NCBI GenBank assembly: GCA_963763135.1
Contig: CAVXNJ010000004.1
Coordinates: 992,001 to 1,056,000, forward strand
Direction of reading: 5' to 3'
Length of the DNA stretch: 64,000 bases
Source: JANMZO01 sp963763135
GTDB taxonomy: Bacteria > Actinomycetota > Acidimicrobiia > Acidimicrobiales > JANYDT01
The notes beneath the pieces are model-generated. The model did not search any database. It had not been told where the DNA came from and worked only from the letters and a program-made list of their open reading frames with translations. This document shows, one piece after another, positions 57,770-64,000 of this stretch. A program made the position numbers and the translations under genes. The first letter of the stretch is position 1. Each line of letters starts with the position of its first letter.

Positions 57770-60517
57770 TCAACCCTGGGTGCAGGGTCGTCCGTTCAGC
57801 GCGAAAGACGTCGGGAACTGAAGCGGTGAACGATAGGTGGTGTTGAAACCGAATCCCACGGTTGCGTTGGTGCCGAGCGACGCAATCCACGACGCCGGGG
57901 TGGCGGTGGCGGTGACGCCGGCCACGGCGATCGATGCGCCCCAACTGGTGGTGACGACCTCCTGGCTGTTGAAGGCCCAGCTCAATCGCCAATCGACCAA
58001 TGGGCCTCCGAGGTTCGTCACCTGTACATCGGCACCATAACCCGCTCCGCTGTCCCAGAACGTACGGAACGAAACTCGGCACGTTGAACCGCCGGTCGGC
58101 GCCGTGGTGGTCGTGGCAGGGGTGGTGGTGGTGATCCCCGAGGACGTGGTGGTCACGGGTCGCGTGGTGGTTGGGACGGTTGTGGCGGCGGTGGTCGTCG
58201 TCGAAGTTGCCGGAGCGCCTCCGATACGGATCCGAAGGAGGGACACGGAGTAGGCCGGAAAGGAGCTCACGAAGCCGCGTTCGCCGTTCAAGGCCCGAAC
58301 CACGCCTGGCGCGTTCGAAAGGTCGTCGTTTTGCGAGAAGGTTCCGTTGAACGCCGGGCGTTCATCGAACAACCACGAACCGACCGACGCGTCCGTTTGA
58401 ACGCTCTGGAGTCCGGTTACGCCATCGATCGCGATGGACGCCGACGTCGGGTTGCCGGTTTTGTTGATGACGTAGATCGACACCATCGCTCCGTCGATCC
58501 GCCCGGCGTAGACCGACAGCTGGCTGGCGGCGTTGAACGACGACGAGACCGGGAGCAATGAGCTGCCGAATCGCTCCCAGAGTGCGAACGCGTAATACGA
58601 CGGGCTCCGGGTGAGGCTGCCGTCGTTGCGTATCTGCGGGAACCAGCTTCCGTCGGCTTCTGCTCCTCCGAAGAGGTTGAACACGTTGCTGCCGATGTAG
58701 CCGTTGATCTGCGCCATCTGTCCGACCGAGTCAGCGAGAATGAGCGCGGTTCCCTGACCGTTGATCCGTTTGGCCGGATCGTTTTGCGGGCCAGCGGTCA
58801 GGTTGTACTCGCTGGCCAATATCGGTATGCCTCGGTTGATGCCGAACTGGGCTTCCAACTGTAGGAAACCGTTGCGAACCCGGCTCCAGTGCGACTCGGG
58901 TAGTGCGAGCAACAACGCATTGCCCGCCGTGTCATTCGCTGGTGGCATCCAGACGAAGTAGGGGTGCACGACGAGGAAATCGATTACTGCTCCTCCGGTC
59001 CGGATTAGGCCGCTGCTCCAGTTGTTGTAGTCACCGTCGATCTCCACGGCCGGCGCCCCGACCAGAACCGATCCGTCAACTGAGCGCAAGGCGGTACGCG
59101 TGCTTACGTATCCGTCTCGCCGGGCTGAGCCCGATCCCTGCCCATTTACGTACGCGACGGGATCGCAGGTCCATGTCGCCTCCCAACCCCAACTCAGACA
59201 ATTGGCCGGCCCAACCGAACCGCCGAAGGTCTCATTGCCGAACTCCCAGTATCGGATGCCAACCGGGTTCGGGTATCCCGCGTTCTGTCGGACTCGGGCC
59301 CAGTAGCCGACGGTCTGCCAATTCGTGCCCTTCTGATCGACGCCGAGCGTTCGGGTATCGGTGACACTCCCGTTCATGAACGCCACGAACGCCGCGTTCT
59401 CGGCTGCCGTCGCATTCACGTTGAGGGTGACGACACCCTGCGAACCCGTTGCCGCCAGAAGGCCGATGAACTCCGAGGGCCTGACCAGCCCGCCGTAAGG
59501 GCCACAGGGAACGGCGCCGCCGAACTGATAGCCCAACTCACAGCTGGCCCACCCCCACCGTTGGCTGTCCTGACTCCCCGGAAACCGTATGAAACCGGTC
59601 GTCTGGGCGATTCGCGTCCGCAATTGCGCGTTGGCAAACGACCACGATCCTGTGTAAAAGGACGAATTCGTGCCGTAGTTGGCCGCGGAAAACGGACGGC
59701 CGGCAGCCGTAGCGTTGAAGCGGATGGAACCATCGGTGCCCGGGGGTGGAACAGTTGTGGCTGGTGGCGGGGCAGTCGTGACGGGCGGCGATGTCGTCGT
59801 TGCCGGGGGCGTCGTGGTCGGGGAAGTTGTCGTCGGGGAAGTTGTCGTCGGGGAAGTTGTCGTCGGGGGAGTGGTGGGAGGGAGCGTTGTCGGCGGGGTG
59901 CCCGCGTTGATGGCGAAATCGTCGATGGAGAACCGGCCCACCAGAGCGCTTCCGGTTCCCACGACGTTGATCCGCTTGATCTGCGCAGGGTTTCCGAGTG
60001 CCGATGACGGGATCGTGATGAACGTCCAGGTGTTCGCCGGTGAAGAAATCGGGGCGAACGACGTCAGTTGCGTGTTTGGGTCATCGACGCTCGTTGCGAC
60101 ACGGAGGGAGACCCCCGACACTCCGCCGTGAAGCCAGAACTGCAGCGAATTGTTCGCAGAAAACGGAACCGCTTCGGAGCTCCGAAGTGACAGCCCACCC
60201 CATGGATTGTCGATGGTTGCAGCCAGCGCCACACCTGATCTCACCGGGTTGTTGGACGCGAGTTCGACGGTTGTGCCCCATGACCAGTTTTGCCATGTCG
60301 TGCCGAGGCCGTCACGGTAGACCGAGAGGTCACCGGCCGCCTCGGACTTCGGTTGAGCCACGAGAGCCCCGACCATTGCGAGCATGAGGGCTATCGCAGC
60401 GCTGCTGAGACGAAAGCTCTTCGCCCGTTGACGTCGACCGGACGACACATTTCGATTGCCACCAGCCATGCTCGGAATCTTCGCCGCGCTTTGTTGTCTT
60501 ACGAATGTGAACGACAT
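57770..60517 (-). CDS. Secreted GH51-like glycoside hydrolase with C-terminal CBM2
   Basis: This is a 915-residue exported enzyme. A signal region (SAAIALMLAMVGALVAQPKSEAA) precedes a carbohydrate-binding-like beta domain (~62-205) and a TTSP-repeat linker. The (beta/alpha)8 domain (~268-640) has acid/base E429 in IRYWEFGNETFGG and nucleophile E570 in ILASEYNLTAGP, as in arabinofuranosidase-like clan A enzymes. A beta-sandwich, a second Thr-rich linker and a CBM2 (SFRTFWDSGAGYGADVQVTN, WAFNSQEVVTTSWGASI) follow. It probably cuts arabinose- or xylose-containing or cellulose-bound glycans. ATG 60517 is supported by AGGAGG 6 nt upstream. Confidence 0.85.
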   Translation of the reverse strand: MSFTFVRQQSAAKIPSMAGGNRNVSSGRRQRAKSFRLSSAAIALMLAMVGALVAQPKSEAAGDLSVYRDGLGTTWQNWSWGTTVELASNNPVRSGVALAATIDNPWGGLSLRSSEAVPFSANNSLQFWLHGGVSGVSLRVATSVDDPNTQLTSFAPISSPANTWTFITIPSSALGNPAQIKRINVVGTGSALVGRFSIDDFAINAGTPPTTLPPTTPPTTTSPTTTSPTTTSPTTTPPATTTSPPVTTAPPPATTVPPPGTDGSIRFNATAAGRPFSAANYGTNSSFYTGSWSFANAQLRTRIAQTTGFIRFPGSQDSQRWGWASCELGYQFGGAVPCGPYGGLVRPSEFIGLLAATGSQGVVTLNVNATAAENAAFVAFMNGSVTDTRTLGVDQKGTNWQTVGYWARVRQNAGYPNPVGIRYWEFGNETFGGSVGPANCLSWGWEATWTCDPVAYVNGQGSGSARRDGYVSTRTALRSVDGSVLVGAPAVEIDGDYNNWSSGLIRTGGAVIDFLVVHPYFVWMPPANDTAGNALLLALPESHWSRVRNGFLQLEAQFGINRGIPILASEYNLTAGPQNDPAKRINGQGTALILADSVGQMAQINGYIGSNVFNLFGGAEADGSWFPQIRNDGSLTRSPSYYAFALWERFGSSLLPVSSSFNAASQLSVYAGRIDGAMVSIYVINKTGNPTSASIAIDGVTGLQSVQTDASVGSWLFDERPAFNGTFSQNDDLSNAPGVVRALNGERGFVSSFPAYSVSLLRIRIGGAPATSTTTTAATTVPTTTRPVTTTSSGITTTTPATTTTAPTGGSTCRVSFRTFWDSGAGYGADVQVTNLGGPLVDWRLSWAFNSQEVVTTSWGASIAVAGVTATATPASWIASLGTNATVGFGFNTTYRSPLQFPTSFALNGRPCTQG
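59820..59864. repeat. 15-bp tandem repeat in the glycoside hydrolase linker
   Basis: Three identical copies of GGGGAAGTTGTCGTC (period 15), plus a partial fourth, encode the TTSPT linker units on the minus strand. The in-frame period allows linker length to change without breaking the protein. Confidence 0.9.
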
Positions 60518-60628
60518 CGGAACCTCCTGAATCCAGGCTTCTCCGAGATTCCCACACTCTCCGTAGTACCACCAGGGTTGAACGACCCAGAGGGGCCTGG
60601 TCAGATGCTTTCCCTAAATGGCAGGCAG

Positions 60629-60634
60629 TAGCTT
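60629..60634 (+). promoter_or_regulatory. -10 box deciding the start of the GH2 gene
   Basis: TAGCTT lies 6 nt before ATG 60641. The in-frame TTG at 60635 lies directly after this box and would have no room for initiation, so ATG 60641 is preferred. Confidence 0.45.
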
Positions 60635-60640
60635 TTGGGT

Positions 60641-63600
60641 ATGCACCGCTCGCTACTTGACGCATTCGGAAGCCATTCGTGGCAGACCCCGACCATCACC
60701 GGCGTAGGGCGACTCGATTCGCGAAGTCCGTTGGTCGGTGCCGACGGATGGGCGAAGTCACTCGACGGTCGCTGGAAATTCGAGCTGCTGGATCACCCCG
60801 AGGAGCTGGCCGACGACCACCTGGTCGGCGATACGAAGGAGTGGACTGACATCACGGTTCCGGGCACCTGGAACACCCAGGGTTGGGGACTCCCGCACTA
60901 CACCAACGTGGTCATGCCGTTTCGGACCGACCCACCGGTCGTTCCGGCAGCCAACCCCACCGGGGTCTACCGACAGAAGTTCTCGCTGCCGAAGGAGTGG
61001 GACGGTCGCCGGACCATCCTGCGTCTGGGTGGGGCCGACAGCGTTCACTATGTGTACGTCAACGGTCAACCGATCGGTATGGGAAAAGACACTCGGCTCA
61101 CGAGCGAGTACGACATCACCGATGCCCTGAAGCGTGGCACCAATTCCCTCGCCATCGTGGTCGTTCGGTGGTCCGACGCGACCTGGCTGGAGGATCAGGA
61201 CCAATGGTGGCTCGCCGGGATCACCCGTTCCGTGAGCCTGATATCGGTTCCGCCGACCCACCTGTTCGACGTCGTCGCCCTAACGTCGCTTGATCCGGGC
61301 TGCACGGTCGGAACCGCCAAAGTTGAAGCGTACGTTCGCTTCACGTCAGAGCCGACCGTCGGGTTCACGGTCGCCGCGAAACTGTTTCGGCGCAAGCCCG
61401 ACGCAACGCTGGCGTCGCGACCGACAACCATGCGGATCGTGGCCGAGGATCTGACCCCCGTCGTCCGCTTTCCCAAACCGTTCGAGGCGGTCAACGCCGC
61501 GCGGGAACTACGGGCACCGGTCCCGATCTTCGATCGGCGCTCAATCATCGCCGAGGCCGCATCCGGCGATCACTTTCCCGGGCATCGGGTGCAGTGGAAT
61601 ATCGAAGTCGATGACGTGGCGATCTGGTCACCGGAAATACCTAACCTCTACGAATTACACGTCGAGCTTCGCAACGATGCCGGGGTGGTCGTAGATTCGA
61701 CTGTCGAGGTGCTCGGCTTCCGGCGGGTCGAAATCAAGGATCGCCAACTTCTCCTCAACGGTCATCCAACGTTGATTCGTGGCGCGAACCGTCACGACCA
61801 CGACGAGCGCACCGGGTGCGTTGTAACCGAGGAGTCGATGCGCCTCGACCTCGTGACGATGAAACAGCACAACATCAACGCCGTCAGAACGTCTCATTAC
61901 CCGAGCGACCCGACGCTGTACCGCTTGTGCGACGAACTCGGACTGTTCGTGATTGCCGAGACCAACTTGGAAACCCACGCCCGATACCGCTCGCTCATCA
62001 ACGATCCCGCATACCAACTCGCGTGTCTGGACCGGATTGTCCGCATGGTCCGACGCGACAAGAACCACGCGTCGATCATTGGCTGGTCGCTGGGCAACGA
62101 AAGCGGATATGGGCCGGTCCACGACGCCATGGCCGCGTGGGCGCGCCACTACGACCCCACTCGCTTCATCCACTACGAAGGAACCCACCGCTACAGCATC
62201 GGATCCGACACTGACGGGTTCGGCATGGTGGCATCCGACGTGGTGGCACCGATGTACCCGACGGTCGCCGACATCGTGGCGTGGTCGCAGCGTAACGGCG
62301 ACAGCCGGCCGCTCATCATGTGCGAGTTCTCACATGCGATGGGCAACTCCAACGGCAGCCTGGCCGACTACTGGGATGCGGTCCGTTCCAACCCCGGGCT
62401 CCAAGGTGGATTCATCTGGGAATGGATCGATCACGGCATTCTCACCCAGGACTCTGAAGGGCGGTCGCACTGGGCTTACGGCGGTCACTTCGGCGACGAA
62501 CCGAACGATGGAGCGTTTATCGCTGATGGTTTGGTCTGGCCCGATCGAACCCCCCATCCCGCCCTGGCCGAAGTGAAGCACCTCTGGCAGTCGATACGCG
62601 TAGAAAACGTCGAGCCGAAGCGGAAAACGATCTGCATCACCAACGAACGGGATTACCTGTCCCTTGACGATCTGCTGTGCTCGTGGGTCCTGACCGAAGA
62701 CGGAGAGTTGTTGGAAACCGGGCAACTCGACATCTCCGGAATGGAGCCCGGCACATCCCAGGTAGTCAAAGTGCCGATCTTCGGTCGACCTTCCCGACGA
62801 CAGGGTGACGCCCATCTGACGCTGAGCTTCACCCTGAGGAAACCAACGGCCTGGGCTCCAGCCGGATTCGAGGTGGCTTCCACGCAGCTTCCCCTTTCTC
62901 CACCGCCCCCCGTTGTCATACCGCTCGGCCGGCCGGTCAAGTGGTCCACCGGTTGGAAGGATGACCATCGGGCGATTTCCGGGCGCGTCGAAGTTCGGTT
63001 CAACAACGGCACGGCCCAACTTGAAGCGCTTCTCGTCGACGGTACCGATATTCTCGCCAGCCCGGTGCAGCCGACGATCTGGCGATCGCGAATCGACAAC
63101 GACGGGGTGGAGCCCGGGACCCTCGGCATTCCCGGGGTTTACACGCGGTGGAAGGCGCAGGGGATTTCCGAACCACGCACCGTTGTGCGCGCCCAGACGA
63201 TTCATGCGACCGAAACCGACGTGCGCTCCACGGTCGAATTGATTCCGAAGGGAATGGACCACGGTGTTACCTGGACCACGCGCACCCGCTTCTATACCGA
63301 TGGCATTGTGCGTTTCGACAACGACGTCGAGGTGCCGGAGTCGTTGGCCGACCTACCGAGGCTCGGCCACCGGTTCACGCTGATTCCCGGGTTTGAAGAC
63401 CTGACCTGGTTCGGTCGGGGTCCGCGCGATTCCTACAGCGACCGTTACGGAAGCGAGTTCGTGGGTACGTGGGTATCCACGGTCGCGAATCAATACGTTC
63501 CGTACATGCGCCCGCAGGACCACGGTCACCACCACGAAACCCGCCGATTTAGCATCGGATCACCGACCCAGTCCTTGTCGGTCGGCGCCGACCGGTTCTT

Positions 63601-63817
63601 TTCGTTCGCTGCCCGCCATCACAGCGATGAAGCGTTGGAAGCGGCAACGACGACGGCCGAACTGGTGGCCAGCGATGAAACGTCGGTCTACGTCGACTAT
63701 TTCCTCCGCGGTGTCGGGACCGGTTCCTGCGGCCCCGACACTCTCGAGGAGTACCGTTTGCCGGCCGGCCGTTACCGATGGACGTGGTGGCTCGCAACAG
63801 GAGCGCCAACCGAGTAA
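60641..63817 (+). CDS. Beta-galactosidase, glycoside hydrolase family 2
   Basis: This is a 1058-residue LacZ-type enzyme, without signal peptide. The N-terminal sugar-binding domain (WTDITVPGTWNTQGWG, GVYRQKFSLPKEWDGRRTILRLGG), the Ig-like domain, the TIM barrel and the C-terminal Bgal small-chain domain (DHGHHHETRRFSIG) are all present. The catalytic acid/base is E487 in WSLGNESGYGP and the nucleophile E562 in LIMCEFSHAMGNSNG. It hydrolyses terminal beta-galactosides or related glycosides, presumably in the cytosol. It is divergent from the secreted GH51-like gene, and the two share a 123-base control region. Confidence 0.93.
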   Translation: MHRSLLDAFGSHSWQTPTITGVGRLDSRSPLVGADGWAKSLDGRWKFELLDHPEELADDHLVGDTKEWTDITVPGTWNTQGWGLPHYTNVVMPFRTDPPVVPAANPTGVYRQKFSLPKEWDGRRTILRLGGADSVHYVYVNGQPIGMGKDTRLTSEYDITDALKRGTNSLAIVVVRWSDATWLEDQDQWWLAGITRSVSLISVPPTHLFDVVALTSLDPGCTVGTAKVEAYVRFTSEPTVGFTVAAKLFRRKPDATLASRPTTMRIVAEDLTPVVRFPKPFEAVNAARELRAPVPIFDRRSIIAEAASGDHFPGHRVQWNIEVDDVAIWSPEIPNLYELHVELRNDAGVVVDSTVEVLGFRRVEIKDRQLLLNGHPTLIRGANRHDHDERTGCVVTEESMRLDLVTMKQHNINAVRTSHYPSDPTLYRLCDELGLFVIAETNLETHARYRSLINDPAYQLACLDRIVRMVRRDKNHASIIGWSLGNESGYGPVHDAMAAWARHYDPTRFIHYEGTHRYSIGSDTDGFGMVASDVVAPMYPTVADIVAWSQRNGDSRPLIMCEFSHAMGNSNGSLADYWDAVRSNPGLQGGFIWEWIDHGILTQDSEGRSHWAYGGHFGDEPNDGAFIADGLVWPDRTPHPALAEVKHLWQSIRVENVEPKRKTICITNERDYLSLDDLLCSWVLTEDGELLETGQLDISGMEPGTSQVVKVPIFGRPSRRQGDAHLTLSFTLRKPTAWAPAGFEVASTQLPLSPPPPVVIPLGRPVKWSTGWKDDHRAISGRVEVRFNNGTAQLEALLVDGTDILASPVQPTIWRSRIDNDGVEPGTLGIPGVYTRWKAQGISEPRTVVRAQTIHATETDVRSTVELIPKGMDHGVTWTTRTRFYTDGIVRFDNDVEVPESLADLPRLGHRFTLIPGFEDLTWFGRGPRDSYSDRYGSEFVGTWVSTVANQYVPYMRPQDHGHHHETRRFSIGSPTQSLSVGADRFFSFAARHHSDEALEAATTTAELVASDETSVYVDYFLRGVGTGSCGPDTLEEYRLPAGRYRWTWWLATGAPTE

Positions 63818-63882
63818 TAGCAACCGCCGGGGGAATAGCCGCCGAGGAATTGCCCGCCGTCGGCAAGGTCAGCCTTACCGTG

Positions 63883-63942
63883 CACACATAACCCACGCAC
63901 ACATAACCCACGCGCACATAACCTACGTACCCATAACGCCGG
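63883..63942. repeat. 15-bp tandem repeat downstream of the GH2 gene
   Basis: Units starting at 63883, 63898 and 63913 (CACACATAACCCACG, CACACATAACCCACG, CGCACATAACCTACG), plus a degenerate fourth, follow the gene by 66 bases. The spacing is one-and-a-half helical turns. There is no reading frame. A GCTTCGG-AAAG-CCGAAGC hairpin follows at 63970-63987. Confidence 0.85.
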
Positions 63943-64000
63943 GTGCGGCCAATACTATTTGCGCGTAGGGCTTCGGAAAGCCGAAGCGGCGCCGCATTGC

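Noticed and set aside
59820..59864. Short regular repeats resembling a CRISPR array
   Set aside because: The period is 15 bases without spacers and encodes the TTSP linker of the glycoside hydrolase.

Overview
The window is a 64 kb chromosomal stretch from a high-GC actinobacterium. The best fit is the class Acidimicrobiia or a close relative. Evidence for this: a mycoredoxin, a mycothiol-type DinB/maleylpyruvate isomerase protein, an F420-type luciferase-like oxidoreductase, DUF3151, and a pgsA-gcvH-FHA(GarA)-MerR(FtsR)-bifunctional nuclease-MerR block whose order matches the Rv1822-Rv1830 region of Mycobacterium. Extracellular proteins carry Thr/Pro linkers of the TTSPTT type. Many genes appear leaderless: a TANNNT -10 box lies 6-8 nt before the start codon. 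I saw no tRNA, rRNA, CRISPR array, phage or integrase gene.

Layout. 0-5.7 kb is a redox region. It holds a carboxymuconolactone decarboxylase fragment, a UGSC-family protein with an in-frame UGA (selenocysteine) and its upstream partner, a PF10118-type metal-dependent hydrolase behind a palindromic operator, a mycoredoxin, and a CcdA membrane protein translationally coupled to a TlpA-like thioredoxin whose CxxC is U-T-T-C. Both UGA codons are followed at bacterial-SECIS distance by a hairpin. 5.7-19.3 kb holds mostly lipid and amino-acid catabolism and repair genes: enoyl-CoA hydratase, acyl-CoA dehydrogenase, PIG-L deacetylase, aminotransferase, acyl-CoA synthetase, MFS exporter, HhH glycosylase, and a ferredoxin with its reductase separated by a MITE-like palindrome. 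19.4-28.7 kb holds DUF3151, histidinol-phosphatase, MobA, rhodanese, RNase D, an L,D-transpeptidase, an FAD oxidase, an amino-acid decarboxylase and endonuclease IV.

28.8-32.9 kb is the most unusual block. MauE-like and MauD-like disulfide proteins precede a Tat-exported protein whose N-terminal domain has 12 cysteines in a methylamine dehydrogenase light-chain-like arrangement, fused to cell-wall-binding-like repeats. No heavy chain is present. 32.9-37.2 kb has Ada/AlkA repair, GNAT, secreted, degenerate GGDEF-like and HIT proteins. 37.3-43.5 kb is the conserved pgsA-gcvH-garA-ftsR-nuclease-merR-gcvT block. 43.5-53.8 kb has a class II aldolase, a beta-lactamase-fold hydrolase, TypA, a secreted TIM-barrel protein and a tightly coupled glcDEF glycolate oxidase operon. 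53.8-64 kb has a DinB-type protein, an epoxide hydrolase, an LLM oxidoreductase, a membrane coiled-coil protein and two divergent glycoside hydrolases: a GH51-like enzyme with CBM2, and a GH2 beta-galactosidase.

Four genes (ferredoxin reductase, RNase D, amino-acid decarboxylase, secreted TIM-barrel protein) are broken by 1-2 nt shifts in GC-rich runs. This looks more like assembly or read error than decay, but cannot be settled from the sequence alone.
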